Shown here: piece after piece, positions 57,093 to 64,000 of the stretch
How positions within the stretch are numbered: position 1 is the stretch's first letter
How the letters are laid out: every line of letters starts with the position of its first letter
Assembly: GCA_003281505.1 (NCBI GenBank)
Contig: QCBU01000001.1
Span: forward strand, 124,001-188,000
Origin: Prochlorococcus sp. AG-347-J14
GTDB lineage: Bacteria; Cyanobacteriota; Cyanobacteriia; PCC-6307; Cyanobiaceae
Length of the DNA: 64,000 nucleotides
Direction of reading: 5' to 3'
Notes under the pieces: generated by a model
What the model was told of the DNA's origin: nothing
Database searches by the model: none
What the model saw: only the letters and a program-made list of their open reading frames with translations
Translations under genes and position numbers: made by a program

Positions 57093-57137
57093 CTTATATG
57101 AGACTATTAATTAGACTTATAATGTGTCTTAGTTGAG
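57093..57137 (+). repeat. Inverted-repeat element, copy C
   Basis: Left arm CTTATATGAGACT (57093-57105) is identical to copy A. It is followed by TAGACTTATAATGTGTCT, a variant of the copy B interior, and a decayed right arm (TAGTTGAG). It lies 11 bp from the stop of the RHH-J fusion gene, on the side of its 3' end. Confidence 0.7.
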
Positions 57138-57147
57138 AATTCCTATA

Positions 57148-58155
57148 CTAATTTCTATATAGATTTTTTAACAATTGATACGCTTCATTTAATTTTCTCA
57201 TTTGATCTGTTGATCCTCCTGCATCTGGATGCGTCTCTAAGGCTATTGATTTATAGGCCTCCCTAATTTTACGGAACGTATGAGCAGATCCTGCTGATGT
57301 TGATAAATTCAATAATTTAAGTGCTCCATGTACTGTCATTGTTGAGTCCAAAGTTTCAAATGAATTTGATCTATTATTTCGCTTAAATCTACTTACAAAC
57401 CTTCTCATAAGTGTTGGTATTCTATTAATCAGATCTGATGTAGCAAAAGGGTCTTCTAAAACGCCAATCATTAATAAAACAATTTCAAGGGATGGATTTT
57501 TCTTTATCCAAGATGGGCATAATTCTGACATTAATTTATTGGCTGCACTCCAAGTAAAGGGTAGATTTTCAGTTCCATCAAGATTTGGCCATATATCCCT
57601 TTCAAACCAATCTATCGAAGATGCTACTACATGATCATTAGGAACTGATCCATATAAGGTTTTCCAATGAGTAATTAACTCAATTCGACATTTTATTAAT
57701 TCAGTTTCTTTAATTGTATTAATTTGAATATCATTAATATTCTCTTTTAATTTTTCACTGTTAATACTTCTTCTTAGATTCTTTACTTTTTTTTCAACAA
57801 AATTTGGAAGGCTTATGTTTGAGTTGGCTTTTTCTTTATATTGATTATTATTTGTAAATCTTTTATTCAAAGATATCTCATTAACTTCTTTTTTTATGTC
57901 TGATTTAATTAATACCAATGCAGTATCTTCATCAATATCTAAGTTTTCATTATTATTTTCGTTAAAATTTATTTCTTGCTGTTGGTTCTTAGGTAGTAAA
58001 TCATCTTCTTGAAGAAGTTCTTTAAGTATCTTTTCTATTACAGGTCCTCTTGCTCTAAATCCCCACTCTTTTCGTAATTGATCAAACCTGGAAATTAGTT
58101 CCTCAGGTAAATCAATTGAAATTCTTTTTGTATTTGAATCTTCAGGAATATTCAA
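57148..58155 (-). CDS. Ribbon-helix-helix plus J-domain fusion protein
   Basis: A 335-residue protein. Residues about 10-48 (KRISIDLPEELISRFDQLRK, then FRARGPVIEKILKELL) fit an RHH DNA-binding domain. The middle is Asn/Glu-rich then helical (LIKCRIELITHWKTLYGSVP). The last 65 residues are a J domain: KIREAYKSIALETHPDAGGS carries the HPD motif at about 307, which stimulates Hsp70 ATPase. An RHH domain on a J protein is unusual and suggests DNA-directed DnaK recruitment or chaperone control of repressor binding. No family name is recalled for the full architecture. Confidence 0.8.
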   Translation of the reverse strand: MNIPEDSNTKRISIDLPEELISRFDQLRKEWGFRARGPVIEKILKELLQEDDLLPKNQQQEINFNENNNENLDIDEDTALVLIKSDIKKEVNEISLNKRFTNNNQYKEKANSNISLPNFVEKKVKNLRRSINSEKLKENINDIQINTIKETELIKCRIELITHWKTLYGSVPNDHVVASSIDWFERDIWPNLDGTENLPFTWSAANKLMSELCPSWIKKNPSLEIVLLMIGVLEDPFATSDLINRIPTLMRRFVSRFKRNNRSNSFETLDSTMTVHGALKLLNLSTSAGSAHTFRKIREAYKSIALETHPDAGGSTDQMRKLNEAYQLLKNLYRN

Positions 58156-58299
58156 TAATATTTTTTTGAATTGTATACAATTTATTTAATTTTATTCAAA
58201 AAAAATTGAAAGTCCATACGGAATATTGTTTTTAAATTAAAACCAATTTATTTTTATGTCACATGTCAATAAAGTATCTTTTTATAATAAAGAAAAAAA

Positions 58300-58479
58300 A
58301 TGTTTAATTGTTATTTCAAGTCATCTAAAGAAAAAAAGAGTTTTTATCAACATAAGAAATTAGAAATGCTCAATTATATTAAGGATTCACTTGAACGTAA
58401 AATTGCCTCCGTAACAGCATCTATAGAAGTTCTAGAAAGCCAAATAAGCAGGGATAAAGAAGTTGAAGTAACTAACTAG
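58300..58479 (+). CDS. 59-residue coiled-coil-like protein
   Basis: MFNCYFKSSKEKKSFYQHKK, then a helical segment (LEMLNYIKDSLERKIASVTA) with hydrophobic heptads ending SIEVLESQISRDK. A small soluble coiled-coil protein. No family recognised. It converges on the Ap4A phosphorylase-like gene after 3 bp. Confidence 0.5.
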   Translation: MFNCYFKSSKEKKSFYQHKKLEMLNYIKDSLERKIASVTASIEVLESQISRDKEVEVTN

Positions 58480-58482
58480 TAT

Positions 58483-59313
58483 TCAAACAAAACATTCTAG
58501 AAGTTTTTCAGGGCCAAATTTCTTTAAATAATTAATATTTGAATTCTCAGTTACTAATAGATATCCTGCAAATCCCAACCCATTAATACTGAAACCATGA
58601 ATATGATCATTTTTTCTTTTTATAATAGCGATCCATTTATTAGTTATTAAAATATTATAAGGATATATCGGTTTCTTATTACTAATAGGATCCCCAAGTC
58701 CTAATTTCTTGCATAATTCTAAGTAAAATTCCAAAAGACATGATGGATTTTCTAAAAAATTAAATTTGGATACAATAATATTTTTTTTAAGCTTACTATC
58801 TAGATCTTTATATGAGTTCATCTCTAAAAACCACTTTTCTCTAGGGCATGATATCTCACCTTTAGATCTACGCAGGAGTTGAAAATGCCTGTGAGGTTGA
58901 CTAGCTCCCGCAATTGGAGAACTATTGAAAAACCATAATCCACTAGTATCTTTATTAACTTGTTGGATCGCTCTCCAATCTTTAATATCTAACCATCCAT
59001 TTTGAGGTTTCCATTCATTTGTAATAAGTAAAATATGACCTTTTTGTACAGGGTACTTATTTAATATTAGTTGATGATTATCACCAATTTTATCAATTTC
59101 TAGAATCTTTTCCCAAGGACAAAATGGATTTTGCTTAGGACCATAAATTTTTTTTTTATTAAATTTTGAAGTATCGAGTTTTCTAATTATGAAGTCGTCT
59201 TTTTCATATAAATCTCCTGTAATAATATCAGTTTTGAGAGGATATAATGATTCATCATCAATTGATAATCGAGTTTGTTCTAGTGCTTTTTTCCAATATA
59301 TTTCTAAACTCAT
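58483..59313 (-). CDS. ATP adenylyltransferase-like (Ap4A phosphorylase) protein
   Basis: A 276-residue HIT-superfamily enzyme of the ATP adenylyltransferase type, cleaving Ap4A to ADP and ATP with phosphate. KNPFCPW-like QNPFCPWEKIL binds substrate, FNSSPIAGASQPHRHFQLL carries the catalytic His box (PHRHFQ), and LNKYPVQKGHILLITNEWKP is typical. The family is established; the exact nucleotide substrate is inferred. Confidence 0.88.
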   Translation of the reverse strand: MSLEIYWKKALEQTRLSIDDESLYPLKTDIITGDLYEKDDFIIRKLDTSKFNKKKIYGPKQNPFCPWEKILEIDKIGDNHQLILNKYPVQKGHILLITNEWKPQNGWLDIKDWRAIQQVNKDTSGLWFFNSSPIAGASQPHRHFQLLRRSKGEISCPREKWFLEMNSYKDLDSKLKKNIIVSKFNFLENPSCLLEFYLELCKKLGLGDPISNKKPIYPYNILITNKWIAIIKRKNDHIHGFSINGLGFAGYLLVTENSNINYLKKFGPEKLLECFV

Positions 59314-59361
59314 TTGAAAAATTTTATCATTATTATTTTAAAAAAAAAAATAAACTTGTAA

Positions 59362-59745
59362 TTACTTTTTATTAAATTGATATTCTTTCAATTTTTCCAG
59401 AGGTACTGATTCTAAGACTACAATATTCGTTGATTCTAATATGACTTTTGGTGCGAGACCGTCTAATAATGCCTGCTTCCACCTATCAAGACAAATACAC
59501 CAATGATCACCATCCTTTAGTCCAGGGAAGGAATAAATAGGCATGGGAGTTATTAAATCATTACCTTGTGATTTACTATATTTCAGGAAATTATCATCCA
59601 TTACACAACATATGGAATGATTCCCTCCATCATTTTTGTCATAGTTGCAAAATCCATCCCTGAACCAACCTGTCATAGGTGCGCAACTACAAATCTCAAT
59701 TTGTTCTCCAAGGACATTTAACTGATTTTGATTATTTATTGTCAT
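59362..59745 (-). CDS. DUF2237 cysteine-rich protein
   Basis: A 127-residue protein matching DUF2237: ICSCAPMTGWFRDGFCNYDK, then HSICCVMDDNFLKYSKSQGN and DHWCICLDRWKQAL, with the Cys/Trp pattern intact. It may bind a metal, but there is no experimental role. It is upstream of and on the same strand as the Ap4A-type gene, 48 bp apart. Confidence 0.85.
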   Translation of the reverse strand: MTINNQNQLNVLGEQIEICSCAPMTGWFRDGFCNYDKNDGGNHSICCVMDDNFLKYSKSQGNDLITPMPIYSFPGLKDGDHWCICLDRWKQALLDGLAPKVILESTNIVVLESVPLEKLKEYQFNKK

Positions 59746-59844
59746 AGGTTTTTTTATAAATAATAAAACACCAACATTTCTTAAAAAAAGGTTGACGAGT
59801 ATGGGGGGTAAGGAGGTAATAATTCTAATAAGGTTTTTTTCATT

Positions 59845-60063
59845 ATGGATTGGGACTTTACTGAAAACATTGCATTTAAAGCTCTTTATGAAGCTTTTAA
59901 AGATAGTGATGAAACTTCCGCATTAGAATTTTTATCTAGTGATGGTGCTTCATATTATCTTGAGTTAACACAGGATGCCGCGGGTGAGGGACTTGATCTG
60001 GGTGATAATGAAACGATGGAAGAACTACAGGAAGAAATTATTGAATATTTAGAAAACAACTAA
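59845..60063 (+). CDS. Small acidic protein, unknown
   Basis: 72 residues: MDWDFTENIAFKALYEAFKD, SALEFLSSDGASYYLELTQD, then LDLGDNETMEELQEEIIEYL. Strongly acidic, probably helical. An exact AAGGAGGT lies at 59810-59817, about 27 nt upstream of the ATG, too far to serve as its ribosome-binding site. No family recognised. It converges on metH 8 bp later. Confidence 0.6.
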   Translation: MDWDFTENIAFKALYEAFKDSDETSALEFLSSDGASYYLELTQDAAGEGLDLGDNETMEELQEEIIEYLENN

Positions 60064-60071
60064 AATTTAGC

Positions 60072-63000
60072 TTAAGCGCTGAAATATTTAGCTTTTGAGT
60101 GTAGTGAAATGATAGCTGTAGTACTTTGTTCTGGATGAAGTTGTTCAGATTCATCCATGGTCAAGTTTATTCTTTTTGCATCCAACAATGATAATTGTAT
60201 GTTTGAATCAGATACTTTTGGACATGCAGGATAACCAAAAGAATATCTAGCTCCTCTATATTTTTGAGCTAGTATTTCTTTATTTTTGTCTGGTTCTTCA
60301 GCACTAAAACCACATTCAATACGAATTAATGCATGGACATACTCAGCTAAAGCTTCTGCTAATTGCACTGTAAGTCCATGGAATAACAAATAATCGCTGT
60401 ATTTATCTTCTTTAAATAATTTTTGAGAATATTCACTAGCAATATCGCCCATGGTTACTGCCTGCATAGGAAATATATCTATCGGTTTATCATTTTTCAA
60501 ATCACAATAAAAATCAGCTATGCATAAATTATTCCCAGATTTTTGTCGTGGAAAATTAAATTGAGAAATTTTATTTAATGATTTCTCATCAAATAAGAGA
60601 ATACTATTATCTTTTCTCCCGCATCTGAAATATCCATAAACTGCTTTGGGTGATATAAGTTTTTTCTCTATAATTATCTCTAACCATTTATCTAACAAAG
60701 GTTTAGCATATGAATCCAAATAGTTATTGTAATCATCTACGCTTTGGTTTTTTCCTTTTTTTATTTGCCATTGCCCGCTAAATAGAGCTTTTGTATCTAA
60801 ATAAAATATTAACTTATTTAAATCTATATCAGCATCGCCCAAGACTTTCGTTCCTAAGAAAGGGGCTCGAATTGGATCTTCTTCATTTATAAATTTAGAT
60901 CTAATAAAATTTTCTTTTAAATTTAATTTGGAAGTCTCGGTATGTATGGATATTGATTTTTTAACAGCTTGAGAGTTGGATTTTGATGAGGCTAAATTAA
61001 TATTTATACCCTCATTGTCAATGAAACCCTTTGTATTTGACCAATTACCCTTTTTCTTATTATCCATATATTCATTCATAAATTTAAGATCAGTGAACGC
61101 ATCTTTTCCGTACAATATTTTCCCTTTATATATTTTGCTGCAGTCCTCATTTACAAATTTTGGGGTTAAGGCTGCGCCTCCTAATATTACTGGCACACTA
61201 ATATTTTCATTGTTAAAAGCCTCTAAATTATCTTTCATAAAAGCAGTTGATTTAACAAGTAATCCGCTCATAGCGATGCAATCTGCATTGTGCTTTTTTT
61301 GTGCATCTATAATTGCTGAAACATCTTGCTTTATTCCTAGATTTATTACGTCATAACCATTATTTGTAAGTATTATATCTACCAAATTTTTTCCAATATC
61401 ATGAACATCGCCTTTGACAGTTGCAATTAAGAGTTTTCCATTTGATATGTTTTCATCTACAGTTTCCATATATGGTTCTAATATTGAAACAGCAAATTTC
61501 ATTGTTTCAGCGGATTGGAGTACAAATGGCAATTGCATTTGACCTGAGCCAAATAAATCTCCTACAACTTTCATCCCATCTAGTAAAAAGGTATTAATTA
61601 TTTGAAGAGGTTTATATTTTTTTAACGCTTTATTTAATTGATCCTCTAATCCTATTTTTTCTCCATCAATAATATGATTTTTCAGACTTTCTTCAAGAGT
61701 TAGGTTTTTATTTTCTGAAGATGCTTTTTTGAAATCTTGAATAGATAAATCTTGAAAAGCCTTTGTTAATTCTACTAATGGATCATAAATACAAATATCA
61801 TCTACAAATTCTCTTTTATCATAAATCAAATCTAAGCAAAGCTTTTTTGTTTCTTCAGAAATTTTTGATAATGGTAAAATTTTATTTGGTGCGATAATAG
61901 CAGAATCCAATCCTGCTTTAATGCATTCATCTAAAAATATTGAATTTAGATTAATTCTTGATAAAGGTGAAAGTCCAAAACTAATGTTTGATATCCCAAG
62001 TATGATATGAATATCTGGGAAATTTTCACGAATTTTTAATATAGAACTAATAGTTTCTTTAGCGTTTAATCTATCTTCTTCTATACCTGTAGATATTGGC
62101 AGAGCTAATGGATCAAAAAATAGCTCATAATCTGACAAACCACATTCTCTTGTTCTATTAATCGCTCGTTTGACAATCTTATATTTTTTTTCACAATTCC
62201 TCGCCATTCCATCTTCATCAATTGTTCCGACAACAAGACCAGAACCATACCCTAACGCTAAATTTAGAACTTGATCAAATCTTTCATTGCCATCTTCGTA
62301 ATTGGTTGAATTAATAATACATTTACCACCAGCTGACTTCAATCCACTTTCCATTTTGTCAGCATCTGTAGAGTCAATCATTAATGGTAAATTTATATTG
62401 GTAACTAGTCTTGAAGTTATTTCTTTCATATCTTTCACTCCGTCTCTTCCTACATAATCGACATTTACATCAAGAACGTGCGCATTTTCTTTTTGTTGTT
62501 GCTTGGCGATTGCAACTAAGCCATCCCAATCGTCGTTATTTAATAATTCTCTTACCTTTTTCGATCCACTTGCATTTAATCTTTCTCCTACTATCAAAAT
62601 TGAATTGTCTTGTTTATATGGCACAGAGTTATATATTGATGAGGCAGATGGAATAAAACCGCTTAAATTTTTCTTACCATTGTTGATAGTCCTTTCATTA
62701 TCAATAATTTCATCGATAATTGAAGACAGGTATTTTATATGTTCAGGTGTTGTCCCACAACATCCACCTATCAATTGAACATTAAAGTCATATATAAAAT
62801 TCATTAACTGCATTTTTAATTCTATTGGCTTTAATCTATAGTGAGCTACACCACCAATATTTTCAGGAAGTCCTGCATTGGGAATACAGCTTATAGCGAA
62901 GGGAGAATTTTCAGATAAATATTTAATATGTTCCTTCATTTGCTCTGGACCAGTTGCACAATTAAGTCCAAGGATATCTATATTAAATGGCTCTAATATT

Positions 63001-63638
63001 GTTAATGCAGAAGCAATATCAGATCCAACAAGCATAGTACCTGTTGTTTCCATTGTTATAGATACCATTAAAGGTATATCAATATTATTACTTTCAAGAA
63101 TTTCTTTTGATGCCAATAAGGCAGATTTAATTTGCAAAACATCCTGACATGTTTCAATCAAAAGAAGATCAACTCCTCCATCTATAAGACCATAAATTTG
63201 TTCTTTATATGATTGCTTTAATTCATCAAAATCTATATGTCCTAAGGTGGGTAATTTAGTTGTTGGCCCAATTGAACCTGCCACAAACCTTGGTTTATCA
63301 ACTGATGAGTATTTGGTAGCAGCTTTTCTTGCTATTAATGCCGCATTTTTATTTATCTCATAAGCCTTATCCGCAATATCATATTCATCAAGAACTATTG
63401 ATGAGGCTCCAAATGTATTAGTTTCTATAACATGACAACCTGCTTCTAAAAATGAATTATGAACCTTCTCAACTACCTCTGGAGATGATAAAACTAGGTT
63501 TTCATTACATCCCTCTAATTCTTTTCCTCCAAAGTCATCTGCAGTAAGATTTAAGTTCTGAAAAGATGTTCCAGTACCTCCGTCAAAAATAATTAATGGT
63601 TTTTCATCTCTATTTAGATAGGTTCTGAAAGATTCCAT
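60072..63638 (-). CDS. metH: Cobalamin-dependent methionine synthase
   Basis: A 1188-residue enzyme that methylates homocysteine using methyl-cobalamin and methyl-tetrahydrofolate. The homocysteine domain has zinc ligands in LGLNCATGP and GGCCGTTP. The pterin-binding domain includes VDVNVDYVGRDGVKDM and IDSTDADKME. The B12 domain has the base-off motif DVHDIGKNL (DxHxxG). The C-terminal activation domain shows GARYSFGYPACPKVSD. It needs cobalamin, consistent with cobU. It lies 17 bp downstream of ilvE on the same strand. Confidence 0.97.
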   Translation of the reverse strand: MESFRTYLNRDEKPLIIFDGGTGTSFQNLNLTADDFGGKELEGCNENLVLSSPEVVEKVHNSFLEAGCHVIETNTFGASSIVLDEYDIADKAYEINKNAALIARKAATKYSSVDKPRFVAGSIGPTTKLPTLGHIDFDELKQSYKEQIYGLIDGGVDLLLIETCQDVLQIKSALLASKEILESNNIDIPLMVSITMETTGTMLVGSDIASALTILEPFNIDILGLNCATGPEQMKEHIKYLSENSPFAISCIPNAGLPENIGGVAHYRLKPIELKMQLMNFIYDFNVQLIGGCCGTTPEHIKYLSSIIDEIIDNERTINNGKKNLSGFIPSASSIYNSVPYKQDNSILIVGERLNASGSKKVRELLNNDDWDGLVAIAKQQQKENAHVLDVNVDYVGRDGVKDMKEITSRLVTNINLPLMIDSTDADKMESGLKSAGGKCIINSTNYEDGNERFDQVLNLALGYGSGLVVGTIDEDGMARNCEKKYKIVKRAINRTRECGLSDYELFFDPLALPISTGIEEDRLNAKETISSILKIRENFPDIHIILGISNISFGLSPLSRINLNSIFLDECIKAGLDSAIIAPNKILPLSKISEETKKLCLDLIYDKREFVDDICIYDPLVELTKAFQDLSIQDFKKASSENKNLTLEESLKNHIIDGEKIGLEDQLNKALKKYKPLQIINTFLLDGMKVVGDLFGSGQMQLPFVLQSAETMKFAVSILEPYMETVDENISNGKLLIATVKGDVHDIGKNLVDIILTNNGYDVINLGIKQDVSAIIDAQKKHNADCIAMSGLLVKSTAFMKDNLEAFNNENISVPVILGGAALTPKFVNEDCSKIYKGKILYGKDAFTDLKFMNEYMDNKKKGNWSNTKGFIDNEGININLASSKSNSQAVKKSISIHTETSKLNLKENFIRSKFINEEDPIRAPFLGTKVLGDADIDLNKLIFYLDTKALFSGQWQIKKGKNQSVDDYNNYLDSYAKPLLDKWLEIIIEKKLISPKAVYGYFRCGRKDNSILLFDEKSLNKISQFNFPRQKSGNNLCIADFYCDLKNDKPIDIFPMQAVTMGDIASEYSQKLFKEDKYSDYLLFHGLTVQLAEALAEYVHALIRIECGFSAEEPDKNKEILAQKYRGARYSFGYPACPKVSDSNIQLSLLDAKRINLTMDESEQLHPEQSTTAIISLHSKAKYFSA

Positions 63639-63655
63639 TTTTAGGTAAAATTAAT

Positions 63656-64000
63656 TTATTTTAGTGAAATTCTTGTTACCCAATTATCATAGTCTTGAGA
63701 ACGACCTTCTGTTATTTCTATAAGCTTACTTTTTAATTTATTCATTATTGGTCTTTCAACATTTAATTCAGTTGATTCAATTTTTTTAACTGGTGTAATT
63801 TTTGCTGCTGTACCAGTTAGAAAAACTTCATCTGCAATAAATAATTCTGTTTTATCAACAGGCCTCTCAATTACATTTATTCCAAATGATTTTGCTAATT
63901 CAATTACACTAGCTCTAGTAATCCCCTCAAGGATATCTTGATCAACACCAGGAGTGATTAAGTCTCCATTCCTTACAATAAATAAATTCATACCACTAGC
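63656..64000 (-). CDS. ilvE: Branched-chain amino acid aminotransferase, partial
   Basis: The C-terminal 114 or so residues of a class IV PLP aminotransferase; the start is beyond the window. GDLITPGVDQDILEGITRAS and ELFIADEVFLTGTAAKITPV are the substrate-binding and C-terminal blocks of IlvE, which makes the last step of valine, leucine and isoleucine synthesis. The end is normal, with a stop at 63656. Confidence 0.92.
   Translation of the reverse strand, partial: ASGMNLFIVRNGDLITPGVDQDILEGITRASVIELAKSFGINVIERPVDKTELFIADEVFLTGTAAKITPVKKIESTELNVERPIMNKLKSKLIEITEGRSQDYDNWVTRISLK

Noticed and set aside
56730-57147. CRISPR array at the repeat cluster
   Set aside because: Only three palindromic copies with unequal spacing (about 530 and 174 bp) and decayed arms; no regular spacer length and no cas genes in the window.
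59801-59926. 41-codon hydrophobic frame starting at ATG 59801
   Set aside because: It overlaps the acidic protein gene in another phase, and its codon pattern looks like a shadow rather than a gene.
60072-63991. Cobalamin riboswitch before metH
   Set aside because: Only 17 bp separate metH from ilvE, so there is no room for a riboswitch of known size.

Overview
The window is about 64 kb of very AT-rich DNA with short intergenic gaps, many convergent genes and many cyanobacteria-specific small or unnamed families. Chlorophyll genes (chlH, acsF), a photosystem II peptide (psb30), and Ycf20, Ycf36, CCB, DUF2862, DUF2949, DUF2996, DUF3038, DUF3318 and DUF4335 proteins place it in a picocyanobacterium. 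The base composition and streamlined layout suggest a high-light Prochlorococcus. That assignment is inferred from gene content; no rRNA lies in the window.

Layout. 1-5.9 kb: a gene end, an HNH endonuclease, a TauE-type permease, a possible minus-strand small RNA and a three-gene ABC-2 exporter operon. 6.2-20 kb: initiator tRNA-Met, asparaginase, Ycf36, RsfS, DUF3318, carB, an MsbA-like exporter, an S4 protein, tpiA, folP and chlH. 20-24.8 kb: dapB and a run of cyanobacterial genes of unknown function, including a DUF3038 gene that appears frameshifted in a T run next to its DUF4335 partner. 24.8-38.6 kb: mfd, TerC, fmt, a TldD/PmbA pair, acsF, DUF2996, a large RNase II relative without its active-site aspartates, two half-size GDT1/TMEM165 genes and a Cys-cluster protein. 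38.7-43.3 kb: psb30, a HAD hydrolase, Ycf20, rpmF, an FtsH-like protein without its zinc motif, a membrane protein and 2-Cys peroxiredoxin.

43.3-47.1 kb is an accessory stretch of small ORFs (41-59 aa), a ribbon-helix-helix regulator flanked by AGTG-N3-CACT palindromes, a folded RNA candidate and a secreted thioredoxin-like protein. 47.1-56.4 kb returns to core genes: DUF1651, clpS, a CAT-anticodon tRNA, trmL, cobU, CCB-type protein, lptC, metS, a minimal RNB ribonuclease, rpsR, rpmG and pheT. 56.4-57.2 kb holds three copies of an inverted-repeat element sharing the 13-mer CTTATATGAGACT. An unusual RHH plus J-domain fusion follows, then an Ap4A phosphorylase-like gene, DUF2237, metH and the end of ilvE.

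Most of the window is housekeeping: pigment synthesis (chlH, acsF), methionine and one-carbon metabolism (metH, metS, fmt, folP), pyrimidine/arginine precursor supply (carB), translation and repair. The most unusual material is the set of enzyme relatives that lost catalytic residues (FtsH-like, RNase II-like, ClpS-like), the RHH regulator with its operators, and the repeat cluster beside the RHH-J fusion. No CRISPR array, insertion sequence, prophage or rRNA was seen.
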